DNA of 64,000 bases from Nectonema munidae (GCA_030549495.1 JAUIRK010000884.1:1-64000), one strand, 5' to 3'. Shown: positions 24,201-36,564, numbered from the stretch's first letter. The notes: generated by a model not told the origin, from the letters alone. A program made the numbers and translations.

Positions 24201-24640
24201 ATCTAACGAAATGTTTTTATCTCTAAAGAATTTACATATTTATTGTTTATGTATTTTTGCGTATAAGAACTTTTTTTTAAATGGTTACTTTGATGATTTG
24301 TTCATTTCTAATAACACTTTATATTCTTACTTTACTAGACAAAATAGCAACATTCATTTACCTTTTATTGATCACCAATCTACTTTCAGAAATATTGTTA
24401 TAAATTCTATTAAGTTCTTCAATCATTTCTCTCATTTTCTCGATTGTCATAGCCTTTTCATCTTCAAACGTTCTTTAAAAGCTTTAATTTTATAATTTCC
24501 TATTTTATAAGTATATATGTATTCAATTGAAAAGCACCTATTCACGTTATTATATTATCTATTATGTATTAACCTATTCACCATTAATCTCTGTTTAAAT
24601 TATATTTATACTATATATCTCTATATATATTCATACATAT
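21300..24640 (+). mobile_element. LINE B: 5'-truncated Jockey-like element, nearly intact ORF2
   Basis: The element starts inside ORF1: about 21300-21551 encodes its zinc-knuckle tail (CCRFCSSHHSSDVC, FCKNCQSNDFSFNHAC) ending in TAG. ORF2 follows at 21604. Only one stop interrupts 963 codons, so this is much younger than LINE A. The 3' region runs into TA-rich sequence, and a large inverted repeat begins at 24667 directly after it. LINE A and B share domain order but are different families. Confidence 0.9.
21604..24495 (+). pseudogene. LINE B ORF2: endonuclease-reverse transcriptase, one in-frame stop
   Basis: The endonuclease occupies about residues 55-280 (HANVRSLNKNFD, VVSEIWN, GGVGIFYSD, LIGDFNINLL, SDHLSSYVSL). 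The reverse transcriptase follows: NTVGPDDVN, then PISLVSCFSKIFEKIV, LDFEKAFNSVNH, IPQGSILGPFLFTLFINE and the catalytic FLYADDILL at about 23701-23727. The thumb block FFYLGVYIDSQLSWKSHL is present. A single TGA at 23239-23241 sits where the family has Arg of the RPIS motif, consistent with a CGA to TGA transition. The same frame continues to TAA at 24495. All catalytic residues that I can identify are kept. Confidence 0.9.
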
Positions 24641-24666
24641 AATTTTACATATATATATATATATAT

Positions 24667-25144
24667 ATCTCCAACCTGTATACTACGATGATTCATCTCC
24701 AACCTGTATACTACGATGATTCATCTTCAACCTGTATACTACGATGGTTTCTATTCCATGTACAAATAACTAGGGAGACAATGTTCAACTTTCTGTTCAC
24801 ATTCTGCTAGATGTAAGATTTGATATACCTCATTCGGGGAGACGATGCTACACAAGTTATTACCTATATACATTATACCTGTATACTACGATGGTTCATC
24901 TCCAACCTGTATACTGCGATAATTCATATCAAAGAATCGAAAAATATTTTTTAAAAAATCAAAAATTATCAAACTTTCTGTTCATATTTTGCTACCTCAT
25001 ACGATGTTACAAAAGTTATTACCTATACTTTGCAATTTGCACGATTTTAAATATTATATTTGTCGAATAATCAAAGAATCGAAAAATGTTCAAATCAAAA
25101 AATATTTATTCTTTTTAAATATATCGTTGGCTCCCCTTACTTTT
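24667..25144 (+). repeat. Left arm of ~1-kb inverted repeat
   Basis: This is 478 bp, the near-exact reverse complement of 25209-25687. The outer end carries three 28-bp tandem units (ATCTCCAACCTGTATACTAC plus GATGATTC). The inner end reads CGTTGGCTCCCCTTACTTTT. A 64-bp spacer separates the arms. Confidence 0.95.
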
Positions 25145-25208
25145 AGTTTCGTGTGTGCATAATTTGATAAAAATTAATTATTAAAGACTAGGTTTATCTT
25201 TCAATTTT

Positions 25209-25687
25209 AAAAGTAAGGGGAGCCAACGATATATTTAAAAAGAATAAATATTTTTTGATTTGAACATTTTTCGATTCTTTGATTATTCGACAAATATAAT
25301 ATTTAAAATCGTGCAAATTGCAAAGTATAGGTAATAACTTTTGTAACATCGTATGAGGTAGCAAAATATGAACAGAAAGTTTGATAATTTTTGATTTTTT
25401 AAAAAATATTTTTCGATTCTTTGATATGAATTATCGCAGTATACAGGTTGGAGATGAACCATCGTAGTATACAGGTATAATGTATATAGGTAATAACTTG
25501 TGTAGCATCGTCTCTCCCGAATGAGGTATATCAAATCTTACATCTAGCAGAATGTGAACAGAAAGTTGAACATTGTCTCCCTAGTTATTTGTACATGGAA
25601 TAGAAACCATCGTAGTATACAGGTTGAAGATGAATCATCGTAGTATACAGGTTGGAGATGAATCATCGTAGTATACAGGTTGGAGAT
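25209..25687 (-). repeat. Right arm of ~1-kb inverted repeat
   Basis: Reverse complement of the left arm with very few differences, for example one extra C near 25514. Short open frames within it (25283-25534) are not genes. A partial, diverged third copy of the inner arm sequence (TTTGCAATTTGCACGATTTT, CTTTCTGTTCATATTTTGCT) follows at about 25820-25962. Confidence 0.95.
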
Positions 25688-25975
25688 AACACGCAAGTTG
25701 TCTACCCGCGTTCAACCGTACAGGTTATGAGAATATATCATTACATATTAGAGAAGAGTTTTCTAAACTCTTTATATTGAAAAAATATTTCTTCAAATAT
25801 ATTACTGTTTTGTTTAAAATACCTATACTTTGCAATTTGCACGATTTTAAATATTATATTTGTCAAATAATCAAAATAAAATTCTATGATCAAAGAATCG
25901 AAAAATATTCTTTAAAAAATCAAAAAATATCAAACTTTCTGTTCATATTTTGCTACCTCATAGCTTCAATACTTT

Positions 25976-28262
25976 TTGAGAAAAATTGATTAAAACACAT
26001 ATTTTGATCTATTTATCTTCTCTTTAGAAATTTATATGAAGTAAACAATAATAAAAATAATATTTATCCAAAACATATTTTTTTCGAATCAAAGTGTAAA
26101 TCAAACCCGCACTTAAATTTTGGATGATTAATTCAAAAGAAGTAAAAAACTAATGTTAATTTATAAAAAACCGAAAACTAAAATGATTTTATAAAAATCT
26201 AAAAATAAATAGTGGACTACGATTATCCAACAAAACTTGTACATTCGATCTACATTTTTCACTTCAAAAATAATTTTAAATTTATTAGATAAACATTATA
26301 CTGACCAATAAAAAAAACGAAGGTTAATTTATAAAAAAAAGGAAAAACTAATACTATTTTAATGAAGCCCATGGAAAATAAAAACAGTAAAATGGTATTT
26401 CTTAAGTACTTATGATATAAGTAATGTATTCTGAAAGCCCATAAAAAATGCTTTAATTTGGTATATCGCATGATGCATTTTGTTGAGAAATGTGAAAGTT
26501 ATAAGCGTTTTAATATTTGACTAAGATTTAAGCTAGGAACACTACAAATAAACTAAGCGTACACTAGCCCGATAAAATAAACCACACACGCGTGCTAAAG
26601 ATGTGGTGAAGCGTATGCGAGATAAGAATTTCCTGCGCTCACAAACGCGTAATGCAAAATGTGTTAATCTTTCTTCGCATAGTTAACCGCTAAAATCAAT
26701 AACAATCGTTTTAGAATCAATAATGTGATTTATTCTTCGCACACTGTCGGTATAAAAATAACGAGTGCCCTTCGTTAAAAATTAGAAAGGTTGTATCTAA
26801 ACTAAATAAAAGTAGACTATGATTATCCAACAAAACTCATAATTTCTTCAATGTGGATGCATGCGCACACGTGTTAGATTCGAAAATTATAATTATTTTA
26901 TAAAAATATAGAAATAAATTTAGGATTATAGTGAAAAAAAATAAATTCATGAGATTACTTATTGAGAAAAACTTATTAAAACACGTGAAAAATAAATATA
27001 TTCATGAGATTACTTATTGAGAAAAATTGATTAAAACACATATTTTGATCTATTTATCTTCTCTTTAGAAATTTATATGAAGTAAACAATAATAAAAATA
27101 ATATTTATCCAAAACATATTTTTTTCGAATCAAAGTGTAAATCAAACTCGCACTTAAATTTTGGATGATTAATTCAAAAGAAGTAAAAAACTAATGTTAA
27201 TTTATAAAAAACCGAAAACTAAAATGATTTTATAAAAATCTAAAAATAAATAGTGGACTACGATTATCCAACAAAACTTGTACATTCGATCTACATTTTT
27301 CACTTCAAAAATAATTTTAAATTTATTAGATAAACATTATACTGACCAATAAAAAAAACGAAGGTTAATTTATAAAAAAAATGGAAAAACTAATACTATT
27401 TTATAAAAATCTACAAATAAATTTAGATTCTGAGAGTAGAGTCGCTTTATAATTGTGCTGGAAATTGTCACATAATATAGGTAAAAATTTGTCCTAATGA
27501 AAGGAGCTTTAGTTTAAAATGCATCCCTTATCTGCTAATTAATGGTATGAAGCCCATGGAAAATAAAAACAGTAAAAGGTATTTCTTAAGTACTTGTGAT
27601 ATAAGTAATGTATTCTGAAAGCCCATAAAAAATGCTTTAATTTGGTATATCGCATGATGCATTTTGTTGAGAAATGTGAAAGTTATAAGCGTTTTAATAT
27701 TTGACTAAGATTTAAGCTAGGAACACTACAAATAAACTAAGCGTACACTAGCCCGATAAAATAAACCACACACGCGTGCTAAAGATGTGGTGAAGCGTAT
27801 GCGAGATAAGAATTCACTGCGCTCACAAACGCGTAATGCAACATGTGTTAATCTTTCTTCGCATAATAATGCTCTAAAATCAATCAATAATGTGATTTAT
27901 TATTCGCACACTGTCGGTATAAATATAACGAATGCCCTTCGTTAAAAATTAGAAAGGTTCTATCTAAACTAAATAAAAGTAGACTACGATTATCCAACAA
28001 AATTCGTACATTTAATCGACAAAACCACACACGCGTGCTAAAGATGTGGTGAAGCGTATGTTAGATAAGAATTCCCTGCGCTCACAAACGCGTAATGCAA
28101 CATGTGTTAATCTTTCTTCGCATAGTTATGCTCTAAAATCAATCAATAATGTGATTTATTATTCGCACACTGTCGGTATAAATATAACGAATGCCCTTCG
28201 TTAAAAATTAGAAAGGTTGTATCTAAACTAAATAAAAGTAGACTACGATTATCAAACAAAAC
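25976..28262 (+). repeat. Local tandem duplication, ~1.04-kb unit, two copies plus partial third
   Basis: The stretch from 25976 (TTGAGAAAAATTGATTAAAA) recurs from 27017, offset about 1041 bp. Matching runs through 'ccacacacgcgtgctaaaga' to 'gattatccaacaaaa' (about 26840 and 28003). A third, partial copy of the last ~240 bp lies at 28022-28262. Copy 2 has about 145 bp (27404-27550) that copy 1 lacks. A 55-bp direct duplication (TTCATGAGATTACTTATTGA) sits at 26950-27020. No coding potential. Confidence 0.9.
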
Positions 28263-28266
28263 TCTT

Positions 28267-29224
28267 ACATTTAATCGAAATTTTTCACTTGAAAAATAAT
28301 TTAAAATTTATTAGAAAAATATTATACTGACCTATACTACTGACCCATAAAAAGTAAAAAATATATATTAATTTTCGACAGTTTTATTTAACTATGACAT
28401 TTTAAAATGTTAAAAACCATATTCTACCTTTGTGAATATAAAATTTTGAAGAAATAATATTAAACTCATCACGTTAATTATTGGTATTTTTTGAAACTAG
28501 ATAAAAGTTGACTGACCTCACATAAAAGCGGATTTTGGAAAAATAAAAATATATTTATTTGTAAAACCTAGCCTATTTTACCCACAAAGAGTATAGCTTC
28601 AAATCTTGTACATTCGATCAACATTTTTCACTTCAAAAATAATTTTAAATTTATTAGAAAAACATTATACTGACCTATACTACTGACCCATAAAAAGTAA
28701 AAAATATATATTAATTTTCGACAGTTTTCTTCAACTATGAAATTTTAAAATGTAAAAAATCATATTTTACCTTTGTGAATATAAAATATTGAAAAAATAT
28801 TATATAAATTAAGAACGTTAATTATTATTGGTATTTTTTGAAACTAGATAAAACTTGACTGACCTCACATAAAAGCAGATTTTGGAAAAATGAAAATATA
28901 TTTATTTGTATAACCTAGCCTATGTTAACCACAAAGAGTATACCTTTCCAATGATACCATTTTCATTTATTTTTTTTTTTTAAAAAGACAGATTATGCTT
29001 CAACAAAAAGGTGGTCCGTAATTTTTTCAAAAATTTAGACAAAATTTTTTGAAGTAATGTCCATTTATTAAAAATTTTTAAAACTTTTGCAAAAATAAAT
29101 TATTCTAGAGTATGTAGCAAACGATAAGCTTTTTAATGATATATATATCATGAAAAAGAAATATTGAAAAACAGTTTAATTCTTTCTTCAAATCAAACAA
29201 GTAAAAATTTTCAAAAAGTAGTAT

Positions 29225-29256
<32 letters not shown>

Positions 29257-29526
29257 TTATTATTATTATTATTATATATTACATAAACATTTCAACCAAT
29301 CATATAGTTTTTATGAAATAAAACTGCCATTTCAAAGTTAAATTTTTTGAACTTTTAGGTAGAATTTTTGAAATGTGGCTTTCAATATGTATGTAAAATA
29401 TTTTTTGAAAATTTTTATTTTAAGTATATTTTTTAAGCATTTTACGATTTACACATTTAAATATATAATAAGGCTGGCAAGTTTGGCGTGTTGTCTCCCC
29501 GGAGGTCTTGCCAGACCTCTGATATA
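28267..29526 (+). repeat. Duplicated AT-rich block, copy B
   Basis: This matches 1-985 (as 28267-29275) and then 5011-5265 (as 29271-29526) without the roughly 4-kb minisatellite/satellite segment found in copy A. The join falls at a (TAG)n(TAT)n microsatellite. It ends in the same GAGGTCT-TGCC-AGACCTC hairpin. Confidence 0.9.
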
Positions 29527-29985
29527 TTAATATTTTTTTTTAATTATCAAATTTCATTTTTTATGTAGTTTTAATTATTTTTGTAAATCCTCTCTGCTGA
29601 TCATCACGATAGTGGCTTCGTGGCCACTCTTTGATCGCTGAATACAAACTGGACAAATATTTCTCTGAGTCATGATGGAAACATCACTCACATTTCTGAT
29701 ATGATTTTTTTATGTGCATTATAATTTTTTTTTTAATAATAATAATAATAATAAACGTCTTTCTTTCTTCTTAATTACTAAAAATTTTAATAAAATTGCA
29801 AAACCTCTTACATTAGTGGAACAATTTTTTCTAGATATCATTAGTAAAATCAAATTTAAAACATTTAAAAAATTTCTCCCTATTTTTTATATTTATAAAG
29901 ACATGTTTTAAAAAAAAATTACAAATTTTTTAAAATTGCCGCTAATTTTTTAAATATTTTTGCTTTCAAGCTTTAAAAAATGTCT
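29527..29985. other. Non-coding stretch with (AAT)n
   Basis: An (AAT)n run lies at about 29734-29754. I recognise nothing else. Confidence 0.5.
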
Positions 29986-31620
29986 TCTGAAAATTCTAAC
30001 AACAGTGTAAAAGCTAATCTTTCTATTTGAAAAAAAATGTACGTTCCTCATCCAAGCCAAAAAAGAATCCAAGCATTCAATTTGTTGGAAAAATTTAAAA
30101 TCTTACACGGATACCGACAAATTGTCTTTGAAACTTTGCTTTTTTTGTTCAACACCAAAAAACTACAAGATGGAGTAAAAACTATGATTGATTATATAGA
30201 AATGCTTTGGAAAGAAACTTTAAATTTTCCACCTCTTTCTAGTGGACTAATCAGAAAGAAACTTTATCGTTTAATCGATTTAAATGACAAAAACAAAAAA
30301 AATTCATCAAATTTTACTACCATATTTTCCCGGTTGTTTGATATCACTAATAAAAAATGGGAATGGAAAAGCACAGAGGATAAAAAAACTCTACCAGAAG
30401 CAGATTCAAAGTGGAGGTAAAGTTGGTTATACTACTGTCAAGCAAGCTCCATTAAAATCAGTGAACCGAAGAAAACGCATTTGTGTTCGAAATAAATCAA
30501 GTTCTTTGGAGTCGTTGAACTTCAACAGCAAGTTTATTGGTACCCAAAAAAAATATCAACACACAAAACGCATGACGTTCTCAAAACAATTTTTAAACAG
30601 GGTTATAATGTTCCAGTTCCATGACAATCGGGTATATGGAAATAAATAATCAGAGAAGGCAAAAAAAATGAAAATAAAATTTTTTGAAAAATTACAAGTT
30701 GGTAAGCGTTATTGTCTTGAATTTAATGGTAAAAGGTTACAGGCAAAATATCAAGTAGTTTTGCTAAAAAATACCATGACTGAAATAAAACTTGTGTTTT
30801 AAAATGCCCAAATGCTACTGCTAAGGCTATTCACAAAGAACTACATAATCTGATCGACGAATGCAATGCTTGGAAAAATATTTACATGATAATCTGCGAC
30901 ACATCTGCCGTAAATTCTGGTTGTTTGCAGGCTATTGCTAAATTGATCCAGGATGATGTCATAAGCAAAGGCTTTTAGAAGCCACAGTACATCGGCTGTC
31001 AACATAACGTACTCGATCTGCTCCTAAAACACGTAATGGATTTTCTCATTCCAAAACAAAGCTCCAGCCCAGAACTTAACTACTCTTTTATTGACGAAAT
31101 ATCAAAGAACTACAATTCTATTAGAGCCAACTATCAGGTTCTTCCAACAGATGAGGTTAACACAGATGCAAACCTGGATGGTCGGACGACTTCAAGTTTT
31201 TGTATGAACTATGCCTGGCATATCTTCATTATAAAACAACTTTAAAGTGACCCAAAATATACTGGAAGAAACTCCTGAACATACATCAAGCAAGATGGAA
31301 TTCGTGTGCAATATACGTTCTTATAGCTTTTTTCTTTTTGCCCGATTGGCGTAGCATCCTCGGAACAGCATGCAAGTTCATCTCTTATGAGTGGGCTGAC
31401 GCATGGTTTCATACGCAACACTACAACGAAAATATCTTTAACGTATTGTTAACTTCACTAAACAAGACAAAGTGCAAGAAAGCAATAAATTGCCTGGAGA
31501 CACTGGAAAGTTGAAAAATCGATATTCCAAGATCCAACCAAAATGCTGAACGGGCGGTAAAACTCATAGAGGAATTACATCGGTGCTCAAAAAATGTTGA
31601 ATTTTTGAACCTAAAGTTAG
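29980..31620 (+). pseudogene. Broken transposase-like gene, unassigned family (copy 2)
   Basis: The probable start is MSSENSNNSVKANL near 29980. The text then shows KRIQAFNLLEKFKILHGYRQ, MLWKETLNFPPLSSGLI and LFDITNKKW. From about 30800 it shows NATAKAIHKELHNLIDE, IICDTSAVNSGCLQAI and KPQYIGCQHNVLDLLLKHV. It continues with SSSPELNYSFIDEISKNYNS, then CKFISYEWADAWFHTQHYNE and DIPRSNQNAERAVKLIEELH to about 31592. The I-C-D-T block and QHN-V-L-D block look like RNase-H-fold motifs. The order is collinear with copy 1 at 11130-12190 on the other strand, but the two differ at most positions, so they are old, separate families. Several breaks; no terminal repeats found. Confidence 0.6.
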
Positions 31621-34140
31621 GAAAAAAATTTTTTTAAGTTTTTTTATTATCCTTTACTTATCTCTATTAATATCTTTAGTGCAAATAAAATTTGTTTAAG
31701 TATAATGATTACCTTCTTAAATAAAATAACTTAAAGTTATTAGATTTTTAAAAAATCTTTCTTTTTTTCAAATTTTTTGTCAAGGTGCAGGGGGAAGATT
31801 TTTTTTGTAAAATGCAAAAATAATAATAGTATTTTTAAATTACACATAAAAGTTCCTCGTTTGCAAGTGGTTTCATCAAAAAATAATTTTTGTAACCCTA
31901 GTGGGTACCGACAGTAAAACTGCTCCCTGAAGCAAAAATATCCAAATACCAAGCACTTTTTTTTATCAATAGTTGTGTTAAAAATATTTGAAAATTAAAT
32001 GGTGATAAACCTGTATGGAATTGCCCTATGGTAATCATCACAGGATTTCAGATCAGAGGGACAACGAAAATCAAATTACAAAAAACTGCAAATTATATTT
32101 AATTTCATAATTAAAATGTTTTTTTAATTTCAAAATTATATTTTTTAATTTTAAAAATTGTTTTAATAAATAATGAATATATATACACCGTTTTAAGGAT
32201 TATTACTTTACCGCATTATTATTTTAACTGAGTAACACTATTCAAGAATACTACGCTATGACAGGGTAACGTTATTCTACTCCATTACAGATTACTACGC
32301 CATCTAAAATTTTTAAAAATCAAATAAAGAATTGTATATATATAATTATTATTTTATATTTTAAAAAATAAATTTCTATTTTTATAATTTTATTTATTAT
32401 TCTCATTAAATTGAAATTTTCTTCTAAAAATTTTCGTCTGTTTTATGTTTTACAATATCTTACTACGTACAAGACTTTGGCGCTTCATACCAAAGATTTG
32501 ACGTGTAATATCCAAAAGATACTATGCTGATGCTGGAAGAGCTTTGATATCATTTTATCCGAAATGTGAGACATTCCCGGGATATGGGGTATAGAAAGAA
32601 AGATTTATTTATACAATTATAAAGAAAAAAAAGAACAGTTCGTGACACCAGTAAGACAAAATGTTTACAAATTTAAATAGAATAGACAATATATTTTCAA
32701 TATAGATTTTTTTTTTTAAGGGAAATATTCAAAAATAGGGTATACAGCGGGACATTTAGTGGTTTTTTTGTGGAGGAGGAAAGCCCTCGAAAATAAAAGA
32801 CACTACCCTTACAATGCCTTTTATTGAATACTTGTAATGCTCAAATTAGAAAATAATGAAGAAACTATATTTCTTTTTTTTTGTAATTATTTTTCATCAC
32901 TTATCTACAAACAATAAAATGTCTACCTAAACAAATAATTCAAATCGGTACTGGTATAAATCTTTATCCTGTCTAAAATCCTATTTTAATTTTTCAATTA
33001 TATTACAAAATATGCATTTATTCTTATTCTATTATTTACTTTTCAAATAGAGTAAATTATTCCAGCTTTTCCAAGTGTTGTGACGGTATATATATTTTTT
33101 TAAGAAAAGTGGGTGTGGTTATTCTGACAAAAAGAGCAAAGAGTTATCATAATATTAGAACCATGAAAATTTTTGATTAGAGATGCGCATTTAAAAATCT
33201 TTATTTTATTCATTCTATTGATACATTTTAATGATTTAGTTATTTATTTATATATTCTATTTGAAATTCTTCATCTAAGTTTTCTCCTTTACTCTTCAGA
33301 TTTATGCAATTATAAGTTCACACATTATCATTACAAATGCAGAATGTGATTTCTAGGAGGCGAATTCTTGTTTTGATGTTAAGTCTTACAATGAATTTTA
33401 AAATTTTTTTTTTCATATAATTATTCAAATTCAAGCTATATTTGATCCGAAGCAGTAATGTAGCCAGTAATTTAAACAAAAACCCATACATTTTTGAGCG
33501 GGTCAAATATTTTTTATAGTACATAGCTTTATAAGAACTCTATAATTTAAAGCTTAAAAGTTAATCCCTATTAATTAATGTAACCAGGACCTTCGATCGG
33601 TGGTGGGCAAGGCAGCTTTGCCCCTGGTATTTATTTTGCCCCTCTGAAACCCCTTTGAAATATCTAAATGTATACACTTTCTTATAGTCCCAGTCCTATT
33701 AAGAAAATTAGTGTGTAAATCTGATGAGTGTTGAATAAAAATTTAAAGAAGTCCTATAATAAAATTAAAATCATTTGCAATTTCGAACCGTAATTTTATC
33801 AAAAAGCTATCGTATCGTCCCGTAATTTGGAAACGTAACGTACCGTATGCCACTATTCATCATAAGTGCCATTTTAAATAAGTTAGGATAACACTGGGTT
33901 ACAAAAAAATATTGTTTGTAAGTTGTCTTAGTTTTTTCAATTGATTTAGAGCAAATCTGCACTGCTGAATCCAAAAATGGGATCTGTATTCCCCGATCAG
34001 GTCAACTTTTTCTACTAAGTGGGATGGATACATTACAATGGCATATTTGTTTGATTTGTGTTACTTTTACATCCGATAAAAGTTATTTTAAAGGAAAAAA
34101 CTTTATTAACCCAATTTATTATAATAAATCACTGATAAAA
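31621..34140. other. AT-rich non-coding stretch
   Basis: No gene, RNA or element ends that I can support. A more GC-rich patch near 33590-33660 (GGTGGGCAAGGCAGCTTTGC) may be an element remnant, but I could not find a partner end. Confidence 0.45.
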
Positions 34141-34149
34141 ACGGGCGCA

Positions 34150-35475
34150 TGAAAACTGGATGTTTGGTCATCATTGATCATTCACGACTAGAACTTCTGT
34201 TTTCTAGAATGCCCAGCGGCAGGGATTTCTCTTTTTAAAGTCCAGCACTAATTGCCCATCATGACAGAACTCCACCGTCCCTGATACCTGGTTTCCATCT
34301 TCTTTATGTCCTGATGAAATTTCTCCCCCTGCTCGTCCCTAATTGATCCCAGATTCTCAGGAAACCGATCCATATGTGAGAATAGATAGTGCATTTTGAT
34401 GTTCATGTTGCATCCCAGATTTTTGAAGGCAGTCAGCATTTTAGTAACGAGTTCTGTGTAGTTGCTGGCCTTGTTGTTGCCAAGGAAGTTCTTTACGACC
34501 AGACAAATGCCTTCTACTCTTCCAGTTCTGTCCTAACAAAAAGTTCAATCTTCATGTCAAAACAGATCATCCACACATGCTGACAATAACGAATTGTCTC
34601 CAGCAGATACTTTACCACTTCATACTTCTCCTTCAGGGTAGTTGAGTGAGCAAGGGGTATAGAGGCAAACTGGTTGCCGTTGTGCACCAGAACAGCTTTC
34701 AGCGATCTCTTGTTGCTGTCAATAAGCAGTTTCCAATCTTTAGATTGGTACTGTGGCAATCCAAGATTGTGTAGAAGCTCAGCAACATCTGTACAGTATA
34801 CCAAACCTTTAGCAAAAATATAAAGGTGTTCTTGATGTCTGTTGCGGTAGAAAGTGATGCGAGCATTGTCAGAAAGGAGGTTTTTTCTTTCAGTCTTGAT
34901 GCCAGCAGTTCGATAGATGACTTAGGCAAGTTGAGGTCGGGAACAAGATCATTCAGCTCCTTCTGGAAAAGGGATGATGAGCTTCATCGGCACCATTGCT
35001 AGGAACCACTTATTCATTCTCTTCAACACTGGAGAATTTTTCGTCACTTATTTAAGGCAGTTCTACAAAGACAGGTACTGGAATTTATCACAGTGAGGTA
35101 CAGGACGACGTGCTGATTCAAGATCAGGATACTTGAGGATGCTCTGGTTCTTTCTGTTGATCCCAGTCAAATTAATAGCACAGAAATAACATTCGCTGAC
35201 ATAATCTTTTGGCTCTCTCCAAGCCATAGGAATTCCAAACTTCAGTCCATCCTTCTTTCCATGGGTCCAGCGACGGAGATACTCGGTGCATTTCTTGCAG
35301 ACCATGTGAGGCGCCCAAGCTTGTTCTGATCACTAAGTTTCATGCCAAAATAAGCATGATAAACACGCTTTACGCAACTTGTGACTGGTTTCCTGTTAGG
35401 AACAACGGTGTATTCGCCCCAGATGTAGCAGAATACATCCGGTTTATTTCTGCAAGACCTTCTAGACGAATCCAT
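34150..35475 (-). pseudogene. Broken copy of a dispersed invertebrate protein family of unknown function
   Basis: It begins at 35475 with MDSSRRSCRNKPDVFCYIWG, a Cys-x2-Cys-like N-terminal finger, then YHAYFGMKLSDQNK, CTEYLRRWTHGKKDGLKFGI, MAWREPKDYVSECYFCAINL and TGINRKNQSILKYPDLESAR. The middle has DVAELLHNLGLPQYQSKDWK, LIDSNKRSLKAVLVHNGNQF and ASIPLAHSTTLKEKYE. The C-terminal side has FKNLGCNMNIKMHYLFSHMD and GEKFHQDIKKMETRYQGRW. I recall very similar repetitive hypothetical proteins in many arthropod and cnidarian genomes, but no known function. Relative to what I remember of the family, a central part is missing, and there are several further breaks. Confidence 0.65.
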
Positions 35476-35479
35476 ATTA

Positions 35480-36360
35480 TTTATTAAAAAAATAGTCAGT
35501 TAGTAAAAAATCAGTGCTTGCAAGAAAAATATCAAAAACATTTATAAATTACCCTTATGTATAAACATCACCCCTATATTTGGCAATAGAATAAAAAGTT
35601 ATTTTTAGATTCAGCGCATTAAAATTGTCTAAAATTAATTTTTTTTGACAATTTCTTGTCTGTTGACCAATGTAATATTTGATCTTCCCAGTGCACATAA
35701 AATGATACCTGATATCGCTAGCTTTGCAATTTGTAAATTTCAAAATATCTCTGATGATGATTCGAGAATGAAATAGATGGAAAATAAAGAATTTGAGACG
35801 TTGTTAAAAATATAATTTTTAACGTATTTTTTGCCATCAAATCTTACTATAAAAATGAAATCACAAAAACTGTGCTGAAAGCCTGATAGAAAACTTCGAT
35901 TTTATAACAAAAAATAATCGTGATATCAAATACGACTTCACACTTCTCAGTAATTTCAAATGTGAAATGATTTTTTGAATTAAAATTTCAAAAATTTTCC
36001 GATACTAATATATATATATATACCGATAATAATTTTTTTAGATGCAAGAAGAAAAATGTGAATAGCATCCACAATCATTTTCCTTTTCATACTAAATGTT
36101 GTGTAATATATGTTGCTCAATCATATATTCTACACTAGCAAGTCCTGATGATGCAAACTCTGGTGTCTTTTAGGTAAGATAGAGAATTAGTCAGCTTCAT
36201 TCACTGGTTAATATAATTGGTTAATTACCACCTAATCATTACTAGCAATGTCAATCGAAAAAGGGAGATGTATAAATGTTCTAGAATGATTAAATTGTTA
36301 ACATTATTTTAATTTAGACATTGTGACAAGGTTCACCTTTTAGCGAATATGCGTACGCTT
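35480..36360. other. Non-coding stretch upstream of WDR47
   Basis: There is a (TA)n run at about 36008-36024. I recognise no gene. The WDR47 transcription start or a 5' non-coding exon may lie here but cannot be located by eye. Confidence 0.4.
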
Positions 36361-36363
36361 TTA

Positions 36364-36501
36364 TTAACCCATTAAGTACCATAGAAATCAGACGATATTT
36401 AAAAAAACACAGACGATTTATATTCAAAGTCATTGAAAAAAGCAGACGAAGATGAAATTACTTATGTTCCCAAATGGGAGCATTGGGACTTAATGGGTTA
36501 A
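36364..36501 (-). mobile_element. piggyBac-like MITE with TTAA duplication, just upstream of WDR47 exon
   Basis: TTAA flanks both ends. The termini are CCCATTAAGTACC and GGGACTTAATGGG, a 13-bp inverted repeat with one mismatch. The inside contains repeated CAGACGAT motifs and no ORF. A second copy in opposite orientation lies at 40955-41088, within WDR47 intron 1. Its right end is only about 60 bases from the first recognisable WDR47 coding exon. Confidence 0.85.
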
Positions 36502-36564
36502 AAAGAGTGATTGGCACATCTCTCTTTTTTGACATTTGCTCTACTTCTTATGTTTAAGGTGCTA

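Noticed and set aside
24667-25687. CRISPR-like or LTR-type repeat
   Set aside because: The arms are inverted, not direct, and there are no regularly spaced unique spacers.
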